Position numbers and translations under genes: made by a program. 64,000 nt of DNA from Treponema saccharophilum DSM 2985 (lineage in GTDB: Bacteria; Spirochaetota; Spirochaetia; Treponematales; Treponemataceae): the NCBI RefSeq assembly GCF_000255555.1, contig NZ_AGRW01000050.1:89557-153556 (forward strand), in the 5' to 3' direction. Shown piece by piece: positions 42,573 to 50,289 of the stretch (positions are counted from its first letter, which is position 1; every line of letters starts with the position of its first letter). The notes under the pieces are model-generated. The model did not search any database and was not told where the DNA came from. It saw only the letters and a list, made by a program, of their open reading frames with translations.

Positions 42573-43393
42573 AGTGTTTCCTCCTTCGTCAGCACGAGCG
42601 GAACGGGAAAGCGGTAGCCTTTCTCAAGCTCGTCCGCACAATACAGAACATCGGAAAGCGAAGTGTGTATCGTGAGCGTGTCGCCGTCTAAGGAATAGGA
42701 AAGCTCGCAGTAATCCGTAAGGCTTCCGTAGCCGCCAACGCCGTCTTTGTAGCCTTCAGCGTAGTCCGTTACGAAAAGCTCGATGTGGCTGTCGGTGGCG
42801 GCGTATTTTCCTTGCCACGCATAAAACTTGTATTTGATTTTTTTGTAGTCAAGCTTGATTTCCATTTCGTCAGCCTCTGGATACCCCAAGCCGAACTCCA
42901 CGGTGATTTCCACTTTCTCGTCGGAAAAAGTCCACCGAACAGGGCTCGGAGAAAGGATTTCCGCTCTCTTTTCCCCCAGAGCGACGCGGGATTTTTGTTC
43001 TTCGTCTTTGGCTTTTTGGATTTCACACAGCTCATGCCATCGTTCATTGTCGATTTCAATCGATAACTTGCAGTCTTTAAATTCATCGCTAAGGTTCTGG
43101 ATAAAAACCTCTGAGTTTTCGTCGCACTCTGTCCAAATCCGTCCCTCTCGCCCGTCGTCAAATTTCACGGTAATAACAATGGGCATATTTTTCATAAATG
43201 CTTGAGTTATGCCTTCCTTGTCCGCAAAGCGAGCATGAAACCACTCCGAGCCGTCGAAGCTGATTCCTTCGCTTTTGAAAACAGGCGACGGCGGGACGTT
43301 TTCGGGCGGATTTTTCTTTGTCGTCGCGCAGGCACACAGTGACATTTGTAAAAGAAATGCCAGAGCGATAAATGCAATCTTATTTGTTTTCAT
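42569..43393 (-). CDS. Lipoprotein related to the LDGE/PDGKY family
   Basis: A 274-residue lipoprotein starting at ATG 43393 (MKTNKIAFIALAFL) with CGGAG before it; lipobox near MSLCAC. GISFDGSEWFHARFAD and EVFIQNLSDEF align by position with the small lipoproteins 42192 and 46774. The C-terminal two-thirds is a beta-rich unassigned domain ending PLVLTKEETL. Coupled to the downstream small lipoprotein by a 4-bp overlap. Confidence 0.7.
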   Translation of the reverse strand: MKTNKIAFIALAFLLQMSLCACATTKKNPPENVPPSPVFKSEGISFDGSEWFHARFADKEGITQAFMKNMPIVITVKFDDGREGRIWTECDENSEVFIQNLSDEFKDCKLSIEIDNERWHELCEIQKAKDEEQKSRVALGEKRAEILSPSPVRWTFSDEKVEITVEFGLGYPEADEMEIKLDYKKIKYKFYAWQGKYAATDSHIELFVTDYAEGYKDGVGGYGSLTDYCELSYSLDGDTLTIHTSLSDVLYCADELEKGYRFPVPLVLTKEETL

Positions 43394-43456
43394 AAAAAGA
43401 CTCCGTTTTATAAAAATCATTGTCTCACATCAAAATAAAACCCAAAATCTGCTTTA

Positions 43457-43720
43457 TCAAAACTCAGTAAAATTCTTCCGTCGTCGGTAAAACCAAACGC
43501 CAGAACTCAGTGCCAATTCTGCTTCGCTCCGTGTAAGGTCGGGCGTAACCGCAATATCGCCCAAAATCAAGGATTCCCTGCTGTCTAAAATCACCATTTG
43601 TGTTTCCTCCCATCATACCGCAAAAAAGACGGGCAAGCCTATGACCACGCCCGCGTGCGAACACAACGCCATTTGCAAAATAACAGCCAATGCGATAAAA
43701 ATAATCTTCTTTGCTTTCAT
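43457..43720 (-). pseudogene. Decayed secreted gene
   Basis: From ATG 43720 (GGGGAG before it) a signal peptide MKAKKIIFIALAVILQMALC is followed by 13 codons and a TGA at 43619. Then a second frame with GGAGG before ATG 43597 reads MVILDSRESLILGDIAVTPD and stops at 43457. A leader joined to a different short frame suggests a truncated or frameshifted gene. The second frame could alternatively be a real 46-residue protein. Confidence 0.45.
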
Positions 43721-43786
43721 AATTTGCTCCCCGCACAAAAAAAGCACAATAAAGATTGTACTTTCTCATTCCTTCCTTAATTGCAA

Positions 43787-44485
43787 TTATTTCTCCGCAA
43801 GCTTTATAACTTCGAGCAAACTTGATTCAAGGCGGTTGAAACGCTTCTCAATGTTTTCGTTACTATTTCCTTTTGGGACATAATACCAGTCGCATTTGGA
43901 AAAAATCTCTTTCAGGTCGGCGGATTTGAACTCGTATCCGTATTTTGCATAAATCGTGTTCCGCAGGATTCGCAAATCTTCTTTTGAAAAGATTTTTGCT
44001 ATCTCAACAAATGCTGCAAGGCAGTCAAAATCTGGGTTGTAAGAGGAGTTATTAAATGCCTCGTTTTGAAGATACCACCTGTAAAACTCGTCCGCAAGAA
44101 TTCTGTAAAAATCAGTTTTGCTGTATTTTATTTCCTCGACATTTTTAATATTTGCCTTTGGAGGCTCATTGAAGTCATATTTTGCCGCTGAAAATATCCC
44201 ATCGCCCAGATAATCAGGGTGATAGTTCCCGTAATTCCCAAAAACACGGTAATAATTACCTTTTTCATTTTTATAAAAAACAATGAGTCCATTTGTGGGA
44301 ACTTGATATTCATAAATCATAAAATTATTTATGAAGTAAAACTCTTCTGAATACTCTTCGCCTATATGAACAGCATACTTATAATTATAGATGTAAGTTT
44401 CTTTTCTGCATTTGAAAAATTCGTCCGCCCACGCAACCGACGACAGCACGACCGCCGCCGCCAAAATCAAAAACATCTTTTTCAT
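43787..44485 (-). CDS. Secreted YARHG-domain protein
   Basis: A 232-residue protein with signal peptide MKKMFLILAAAVVLSSVAWA. The C-terminal part (about 165-225) is a YARHG domain: LRILRNTIYAKYGYEFKSAD and CDWYYVPK, here with YAKYG in place of YARHG. YARHG is a surface/peptidoglycan-associated module of unknown detail. The N-terminal half is aromatic and beta-rich and unassigned. Leader DNA is shared with neighbours. AGTCTATG and GGGGAA lie before the start. Confidence 0.75.
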   Translation of the reverse strand: MKKMFLILAAAVVLSSVAWADEFFKCRKETYIYNYKYAVHIGEEYSEEFYFINNFMIYEYQVPTNGLIVFYKNEKGNYYRVFGNYGNYHPDYLGDGIFSAAKYDFNEPPKANIKNVEEIKYSKTDFYRILADEFYRWYLQNEAFNNSSYNPDFDCLAAFVEIAKIFSKEDLRILRNTIYAKYGYEFKSADLKEIFSKCDWYYVPKGNSNENIEKRFNRLESSLLEVIKLAEK

Positions 44486-44545
44486 AGTCTTCCCCTATTC
44501 GTTGGTTTCTTCAATATTGCCAAAAATCCATTCGCCACCAGAAGA

Positions 44546-45898
44546 TTACCAATCGTCGCTCATATCTTCGAGCGGAAGATGAAGCGCAATCTGCACATTC
44601 TCAGCTCTTTCGATTTCAGTAACGCTTTTGCCTCTTCCTGTTACGGCTGCCTTTGTTTGTGCCTCTGGAGTGAGGAGTCGCTCGATTTCGTCATAGACGG
44701 GGATTTCCGCTTCTTTGAGGTCGTCCCTGCGGCATGAGCGGTGAAAATAATCCAGAGCGGTGAGTCCTTTTTCGTCGCGCAAAGTCTTGTCCGCGTTGTA
44801 TGAAACCAAAAGCCGAATCCAGTTTACTATGTCTGTGATTTCTGTTGCCCAAGAAATCTCTGCAAAACACATCAGCGCAGTTTTTCCGTATGCGTCTTGA
44901 ATGTCCACGTCAGCTCCTCCGTCCAAAAGCACTTTTGCAATTGGCAGTTTGGGTGCGTCGTTTCGCGTTGTCGCATACCTATCAGCAAGAAGAATGAGCG
45001 CGGTCATTTTTCTGTGGTCATTTGTCTGCGCGTTCACATCAACTCCTTTCTCCAAAAGAAGCTTGAAGAGGCGGCAGAGGTCGCTGGCTTTCTTTTTCTC
45101 AACGAGCAGCCGTTTTTCCTTCTCTTCCTCCGTTTCGTTGGAATCATAAATGAAAAAAATCGACTCCTCCAAGAGGAACATAAAAGGCGTGTAGTCCTGG
45201 CGAAAGCCAAAATCGTAGCGTTCAAGGGGGACTGCACCAAGTTCAAGGAGAATGCAGGCCTCCTCATAGCACTTCGTCCCGACCGCAAACTCCACAATGC
45301 CGTTTCCTTTTCCGTCTTCCGCTAAAAAATTGTAGCCGTGGGAGCAAAGAAGATTGATTGCGCCGTGCCTTTTGGATGCAACCGCATTTTTCATCGCATC
45401 CCTTTTAAACTCTATTTCCTTGTTCGCGTCCGCGCCTGACTCCAAAAGAAGAGCCGTGATTCTGTCCGCCTTTTCTTCGTCTTGGTAAGCCTTGCAGGAT
45501 TCGCCCAAAGGGGTGCGCTTTCCATATTCAGAAAAAGCGTTCACGTCCGCGCCCTTTTTGAGCAGTTTTGCGATTTTTTTCTCGTTCTGCTTTTTCACCG
45601 CACGGATAAGAGGCGTGTTCTCCTTCCATTCGCTAAAGCCCGAATTAGAAAACGAATCTCCTGCACTATCAAGTATCTTTAGTATGGGCGCACCCAAGAT
45701 TCCGATGACAAGTGGCGAAAAGAAGACAGCCGCCGCGATTCCCGCCACTTTGAGAGCGAGCGCACTTTTTGCCGCAGCTGCCACAATGAGCGAGACGATT
45801 GCCGTTCCGCCCGCCATAAGAATCAGCGGCCACGCCACGACGCAAACAGAAAAAGTGATTATAAGCCACAAAGGAATTTCAACATCCATAAACATAAA
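44546..45898 (-). CDS. Membrane ankyrin protein with DMSDDW tail
   Basis: A 450-residue protein from ATG 45898 (MFMDVEIPLWLII) with GGAGG 5 bp upstream. Two to three membrane helices occupy residues about 8-75. At least seven ankyrin units follow (LLKKGADVNAFSEYGKRTPL, LLESGADANKE and LLDGGADVDIQDAYGKTAL). The tail is QIALHLPLEDMSDDW. It is a more divergent paralogue of 33949 and 35322. Function unknown; probably a membrane-anchored binding protein. Confidence 0.82.
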   Translation of the reverse strand, partial: FMFMDVEIPLWLIITFSVCVVAWPLILMAGGTAIVSLIVAAAAKSALALKVAGIAAAVFFSPLVIGILGAPILKILDSAGDSFSNSGFSEWKENTPLIRAVKKQNEKKIAKLLKKGADVNAFSEYGKRTPLGESCKAYQDEEKADRITALLLESGADANKEIEFKRDAMKNAVASKRHGAINLLCSHGYNFLAEDGKGNGIVEFAVGTKCYEEACILLELGAVPLERYDFGFRQDYTPFMFLLEESIFFIYDSNETEEEKEKRLLVEKKKASDLCRLFKLLLEKGVDVNAQTNDHRKMTALILLADRYATTRNDAPKLPIAKVLLDGGADVDIQDAYGKTALMCFAEISWATEITDIVNWIRLLVSYNADKTLRDEKGLTALDYFHRSCRRDDLKEAEIPVYDEIERLLTPEAQTKAAVTGRGKSVTEIERAENVQIALHLPLEDMSDDW

Positions 45899-45922
45899 AA
45901 CCTCCAAAAGCAACCGCGGTAC

Positions 45923-46405
45923 CTACATCGGCAGTTCAGCGACGAGCCAGTTGCCGTTTTCGTCCTGTTCCATTGTAACTTGGTCTTCGCCCTCGGCGGA
46001 TTCCCCCTGGTAAGAAGCGGAAATTTTCACCGTGTAGAACGCGCTTCCCCAGCCGTTGGACTTGAAAGCGGCTGGATTGATTGTTATGCGGACCGAATCA
46101 ACTTTCCCATAAAGCCCTTCCCATGCTTCATGCATAGTGACTATTCCCTCATCAAACGAAGAGCCTGGAAAACTATAATGGGTGATTAAATCATGCCATC
46201 CGTCGTCCTTGGAAAAATAGCTGACGAAAAACGAAACGAGGACAGAAGTCGGGTCTTTCCTGTCGATGCTTGAATCTGCCGCCCATGTTTTTCCGTCGCG
46301 CGTCGATGAAACTTCCACTCCGTTCCTTGAAACCACAAAAGTTTCAGAGGTTGCCGTGGAACAAAGCGCGACCGCCGCCGCAAAAATCAGAAATATCTTT
46401 TTCAT
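45923..46405 (-). CDS. Small secreted protein
   Basis: A 160-residue protein with signal peptide MKKIFLIFAAAVALCSTATS and GGAGG before the ATG. The mature part is beta-rich (VVSRNGVEVSSTRDGKTW, KISASYQGESAEGEDQ) and ends NWLVAELPM. It resembles no family I know. It lies between an ankyrin gene and a small membrane gene on the same strand. Confidence 0.68.
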   Translation of the reverse strand: MKKIFLIFAAAVALCSTATSETFVVSRNGVEVSSTRDGKTWAADSSIDRKDPTSVLVSFFVSYFSKDDGWHDLITHYSFPGSSFDEGIVTMHEAWEGLYGKVDSVRITINPAAFKSNGWGSAFYTVKISASYQGESAEGEDQVTMEQDENGNWLVAELPM

Positions 46406-46432
46406 TGTGATTTCCTCCCGATTTTAGCAAAG

Positions 46433-46762
46433 TTATGCCGAAAAAGTGCGGATTGAATCATACAACACTAAAATTATCCCAGAAACAAACGCCAATGATA
46501 AGGCACAAAAACAAATCATTCTCAGTCCTTTTTGGCTTTGCCTTATCCGCTTGAAAAATGCAAGCGAGGGAAACAGAACGAATGCAAGCCAAAAAAACAG
46601 AAGCAAAGCCCCCACAAAAAAAGCCGTTCCCTCATCCATAGTGCCGTCATACTGATATACCAGCCCCGTCAGACAGAGAAACAAAAAGAACAATGTCATT
46701 GGCGTTATCAGCGTTCCTAAAAATGTCCACACGCCGAAAATGAACAGAAACAGCTTTTTCAT
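46433..46762 (-). CDS. Small membrane protein
   Basis: A 109-residue protein with about three or four membrane helices (7-38, 45-66, 84-103). The start MKKLFLFIFGVW has only GGGGTG upstream. No conserved motif. It is in the run of secreted and membrane genes and may be cotranscribed with the lipoprotein gene 12 bp upstream (46774-47070). Confidence 0.62.
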   Translation of the reverse strand: MKKLFLFIFGVWTFLGTLITPMTLFFLFLCLTGLVYQYDGTMDEGTAFFVGALLLFFWLAFVLFPSLAFFKRIRQSQKGLRMICFCALSLAFVSGIILVLYDSIRTFSA

Positions 46763-46773
46763 AATTCACCCCT

Positions 46774-47070
46774 TCATTCACCGCTGAACATGATATAATA
46801 TTTTCCGTCAGGCACATTCTGTATATAAACCCAGCCGTGCTTGTCGGTCTTTGTGACGATTCTGCCGATGCCGTCCTCTTTGAGCAGATAAACGGCACAT
46901 TCAGCGTTCGCAATTGGCTTCCCTGTGTTCTTGTCGATGTTCTGAACTTTTATCCATTGTTCGCCGTCAAGCGCGATATTGTCTAGTTCCAGAATTGGCG
47001 ACTCTTTCGGCATTGTCGCGCACGACGACAGCACGACCGCCGTCGCCAAAATCAGAAATAGTTTTTTCAT
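46774..47070 (-). CDS. Small lipoprotein, LDGE/PDGKY family
   Basis: A 98-residue lipoprotein with lipobox LSSC (Cys17). NIALDGEQWIKVQN and TDKHGWVYIQNVPDGKYY match the paralogue at 42192-42572. The family unit is LDGE(W/N)-loop-GWVY(V/I)xNxPDGKY. The leader DNA is nearly the same as in 40147, 41456, 43787 and 45923. Function unknown; probably periplasm-facing and lipid-anchored. Confidence 0.7.
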   Translation of the reverse strand: MKKLFLILATAVVLSSCATMPKESPILELDNIALDGEQWIKVQNIDKNTGKPIANAECAVYLLKEDGIGRIVTKTDKHGWVYIQNVPDGKYYIMFSGE

Positions 47071-47094
47071 AGTTCACTCCTTTTCGCTGTCATC

Positions 47095-47596
47095 TCACCG
47101 CTCGCACGCCGCGTCAAGTTTCGCGCTCATGTGGGAAATGCAGGTGTCGCTGTATTTTGAGCCTTTGTAGACGGAGCGGACGGTCATGTCAAATCCGCAC
47201 CGAATCGTGCCGTCAGGAGCGACAATCACGGGCCAGCTCGTAAAATCGTCTTCCTGCTTGTCCTCGTATTCCCAAAAGGTACAGCCCGTTTTCGATTCTG
47301 ACTTTCTGCTTCCGCCCCGTCCGGCGAGATTGAAATCAAAATCCGCGTCTCCGGCTCGACGAAAGTTCCGCCCTGCATGAGGACAGCATTCCCGAATATT
47401 TTTTGAGGACGGTCTGGTACGCGTCCATACCGTAGGATTTGTACACCGCCGTCACCTCAACGCAATCGACATACCGCTCGAAATCGTAGGAATAAACGCC
47501 GTCGGGCGGAAAGGCGCTTTTCGGCACGGACGCGCAGGAAACGAATGCAAAAGCAGGCACAAGAATCAGCGCTAATATATAGAAGAATCTTTTCAT
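47095..47596 (-). pseudogene. Frameshifted lipoprotein gene
   Basis: Starts as a lipoprotein (MKRFFYILALILVPAFAFVS, lipobox SC) but the continuous frame ends after 86 codons. Beyond an A6 tract (T-run at 47399-47404) the +1 frame reads KIFGNAVLMQGGTFVEPETR. Near 47305 a second shift restores a reading with GCTFWEYEDKQEDDFTSWP and SVYKGSKYSDTCISHMSAKL, ending TGA at 47095. Rejoined, the protein would be about 160 residues. The A-tract could permit phase variation or be a sequencing error; two shifts favour real decay. Confidence 0.6.
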
Positions 47597-47709
47597 TTTT
47601 TGTTTTCATCACATTTTCCCTGGGCTGCGACAAAAATCGATTTCAGAACAAGTTCATTGCATACGCGCTTCCCCTGAAAAGCGTCATAGGGAAAAATTCC
47701 GTTTTCGGC

Positions 47710-48471
47710 TCACCGGCTCCCCGCGTTTTCCGCTTTCACCCTGAACGCGTCGCAGAAAAGCCTGCTTGGCGAAAGCGACGGTTTTTCCGCGGACGAGACC
47801 GTGCCGTCTGGCGAATAACGGATTTCGGCATAGAAAATCTCGTCGGCTTTTTCGGGCGGAAAACCGAAATGCTTGACAATATATTCACCGCGGTCGGCGT
47901 CGTCGGGAAGCTCGATTCCGTAAACATCGTACAATTCGGAAAGCGGCGCCTCGTGGAACTGGTGCGTGAGGACGAATTCGCCGCCGATGAATTCGTAGAT
48001 GGAATAGATATGGTGGACGGCATTGTCGCGCTCGTATGACGTGAGGCATTTTTTCTCGGCGTTCGGAGCCGGGTTCGGGATATATTCGCAGCCGACATAT
48101 TCAAACGCCGATTCCCGCCCGTTCCAAAGGAAAAACGACCAGTAGCTCACGCCCTGGTTCCCGTACCGCCCGAGATAAATCCGGATGTCCTTGAACCCGT
48201 CGAAATTCAAGTCCTCGAATTCGATGTGCCGCTCAAACGGGAAAACGGAACCATCGAAAAATCCCTCCGCGTATTCGTAGTCGATTTTCTGGATTTCCGT
48301 CCCGTTCCTGCGCACCTCGATTCCAATTTTCCGCTCGCCGTCCTCGGGATTTTTCATGTATCGGACCTCGATTCCGTCCGCCTTGTCAAAAAACGACGTG
48401 TATCCGGCTCCCCATCCCCCAAAAACCGCGCCCACAAAAACAAGCGCGGCCGCGCCAATCGATTTTCTCAT
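47710..48471 (-). CDS. Secreted XAC2610-like protein
   Basis: A 253-residue protein from ATG 48471 with GGAGGTG before it; a signal or membrane segment spans residues 4-20. The core (EFEDLNFDGFKDIRIYLGR, WSFFLWNGRESAFEYVG) matches the XAC2610-type or FG-GAP-like fold of secreted proteins with a DxNxDGxxD calcium loop. Similar proteins are lysozyme-inhibitor-like or unknown. GC-richer than its neighbours on the left. Confidence 0.68.
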   Translation of the reverse strand: MRKSIGAAALVFVGAVFGGWGAGYTSFFDKADGIEVRYMKNPEDGERKIGIEVRRNGTEIQKIDYEYAEGFFDGSVFPFERHIEFEDLNFDGFKDIRIYLGRYGNQGVSYWSFFLWNGRESAFEYVGCEYIPNPAPNAEKKCLTSYERDNAVHHIYSIYEFIGGEFVLTHQFHEAPLSELYDVYGIELPDDADRGEYIVKHFGFPPEKADEIFYAEIRYSPDGTVSSAEKPSLSPSRLFCDAFRVKAENAGSR

Positions 48472-48638
48472 TTTCACCTCCAATTTTTTTTGTTTTCCAA
48501 TAAATTGCGCTTCAAGTTCTGAAGTATTTTCCATAATCAAAGTTTTCCCTTCCGTAAATAGTGCCTGATTTTCGCTGATGATTTCAGCGTATCACATTGC
48601 CGCCATCTCGCGAAAAGCCGGGCAGTGTGCCGGCAACA

Positions 48639-48926
48639 TCATCTTTCTTTCCCCGCATTCCTGAAAACCGCGTCCAATTCCCTTATTATCTCCTCGGGAT
48701 GCGGAATTCCGCGCGTCGCGTCCGCGATGTCCCAGAAAAGCCCCCACAACGCCGGGGCGTCCTCGTTAAGCTCGCAGATGCAGCCGAAGCCCTTCCATAC
48801 AAAAAACGTTCGTCTCGGATTCGCGCAATGAACGGTTTTTATTTCCGCATACGTATCGTGCCATCCTCCAAAATCGTAATGACGTTTTTGGAAAACGCCA
48901 TGCCGGCATCTTACTGTTTTGGGCAC
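48639..48926 (-). CDS. Small hypothetical protein, uncertain start
   Basis: The frame ends TAEI...NAGKER at 48639. The reading RRTFFVWKGFGCICELNEDA and RGIPHPEEIIRELDAVF looks like a genuine small protein, but the N-terminus is unclear: an in-phase ATG with a ribosome site exists in a different frame (MAFSKNVITILEDG), suggesting a frameshift in GGAGGATGG near 48865. Either a short gene from 48926 or a frameshifted one. Confidence 0.45.
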   Translation of the reverse strand: MPKTVRCRHGVFQKRHYDFGGWHDTYAEIKTVHCANPRRTFFVWKGFGCICELNEDAPALWGLFWDIADATRGIPHPEEIIRELDAVFRNAGKER

Positions 48927-49152
48927 GTTTTATAAACGTCATTCTGGCGTTTTCCCAAATCCGCCCAGCCAGCAAAAAGTGATGCATCCGCCAAAAATTC
49001 AGGCGGGGCGTTCGGATGATTCTAAAACATATGCTTTCCGTGCCTATTTTTCGTGTTCCGCTCCGCGATTCCGCCGAAAAAATATCAGCGAGCTCTAAAA
49101 AGCGTCAACCGAAAGCGGAACTGCCGCTTATAGACTTGCAGGAGGTTTTTCA

Positions 49153-49389
49153 ATGGACAAAAAAGAGGAGAAAGAAGAGGTGAAGCGGATTTTCACTGGG
49201 TACAAGCGAATGACGCCGAAAATCACGCGGGAATTGCGGAGGCTCGGCATTTTCGTCGTGCGGCAGAGGAACCACGTCGTCCTGTCTGTCTCAGACGGGG
49301 AGACGCGCCATCTCGTTCCGATAAGCTCGACGGGCGGAGACAAGCGCGGCGGGCTGAACATGGCGAGAAAAATCATCAGCTACTTATGA
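49153..49389 (+). CDS. HicA-like small protein
   Basis: A 78-residue basic protein with GGAGG before ATG 49153. VKRIFTGYKRMTPKITREL, FVVRQRNHVVLSVSD and GGDKRGGLNMARKIISYL have the order helix, strand, hairpin, helix of dsRBD-like HicA or similar small RNA-binding toxins, with a histidine in the second strand (RQRNHVV). No HicB-type partner lies nearby. The match is by pattern only. Confidence 0.45.
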   Translation: MDKKEEKEEVKRIFTGYKRMTPKITRELRRLGIFVVRQRNHVVLSVSDGETRHLVPISSTGGDKRGGLNMARKIISYL

Positions 49390-49411
49390 ATGCCTGGCTT
49401 TTTGTGTTATT

Positions 49412-49492
49412 CCGAACTTGATTCGGAATCTGTGCACGCAAAATACAGGGATACGGAATCACGTTTTCCTGCAAAAGCTGTTCAGCATGAAA
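49412..49492. repeat. Dispersed palindromic element, copy 6
   Basis: Carries TTCCGAACTTGATTCGGAA and further on GCTGTTCAGCATGA, modules also found in the other copies. It starts 22 bp after the HicA-like gene stop and may terminate it. Confidence 0.6.
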
Positions 49493-49501
49493 AAAGATAA
49501 A

Positions 49502-49595
49502 TCACCTGTTTTTTCAGAACAGGTTATCTTAAAATGCGATGCTCAAAAACATGCTGTCTTCACATTTTTGACTCTTCGACCTGAGCGGCAGCAAA
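49502..49595. repeat. Second dispersed element, copy B
   Basis: A CACCTGTTTTTTCAGAACAGGTT stem is followed by ATCTTAAAATGC, GCTGTCTTCACATTTTTGACT and CCTGAGCGGCAGC. The same order is seen at 26415-26505. It lies upstream of the CARF gene and may contribute to its leader. Confidence 0.55.
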
Positions 49596-49632
49596 GTTAT
49601 CGAACAGGTCTATTTTATGGAGGAATATCGAT

Positions 49633-50271
49633 ATGAAAAAAATTGTGTTCGCGGACATTCCGATGAAGGAAATGACGGAGCGCGACAAGGTCTGCTATTT
49701 CAAAACGGGAAACGCGGGATGTGCATACGAGGGAAAGGTCGTTTTCCCGATAAACGCGGTTCTTTCGGAAAAACTCAAAAAAGGCGACGACGTGAAAGTC
49801 GTCCTTCTCAAAACCATTTCCGCGAAGGGAAAGACGGACGCGAACGCGGATTTTTTCAGGGCGGAGCTTGACGGAATCAACGCGAGCATCGGCGCGAACA
49901 TCGAATACGAGCCGGTCGAGTCGGATTTCGTTGAGACGAAAAAGAACCACGAGAAGCGCCTCCGCGCGATGCTCTCAAAAATCGAGGAAGGCGCCGAGAT
50001 TTTCGTTGACATCACGTTCGGGCCAAAGCCGCTTCCGATGGTGATGATGTGCGTCCTGAACTTTGCCGAGAAATTCTTCGACGCGGACGTCCGGAAAATC
50101 GTCTACGGCAAAGTCGATTTCGTGAAGCACGATGACGGCACGTTCTCCCCGGAAAATCCCGAGCTTTACGACGTGACGTCGCTCTACTATCTCAACAATC
50201 TGATGGGCTCGATGGAGGCTCCCGACGGAAAGACGGCATTGAACGCCCTTGATGAATTCTTCGCCTTGTAA
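49633..50271 (+). CDS. CARF-like protein, TM1812 type
   Basis: A 212-residue Rossmann-like protein. Residues 118-135 (EEGAEIFVDITFGPKPLP) and 138-163 (a helix, then KIVYGKVDF) and PELYDVTSLYYLNNL match the TM1812/Csx2 CARF family, whose consensus is a DITHGF..LP strand-turn, a helix and IYYGAFE. CARF domains bind cyclic oligoadenylate or related nucleotides. There is no effector domain fused and no CRISPR array in the window. GGAGG lies 8 bp before the ATG. The next gene encodes a sigma-like protein 18 bp away, probably its partner. Confidence 0.7.
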   Translation: MKKIVFADIPMKEMTERDKVCYFKTGNAGCAYEGKVVFPINAVLSEKLKKGDDVKVVLLKTISAKGKTDANADFFRAELDGINASIGANIEYEPVESDFVETKKNHEKRLRAMLSKIEEGAEIFVDITFGPKPLPMVMMCVLNFAEKFFDADVRKIVYGKVDFVKHDDGTFSPENPELYDVTSLYYLNNLMGSMEAPDGKTALNALDEFFAL

Positions 50272-50289
50272 ATTCAGGAGCGACTTCAA

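Noticed and set aside
49633..50271. Part of a type III CRISPR system
   Set aside because: Only a CARF-like domain is present; no Csm/Cmr or Cas10 genes or repeats are in the window.
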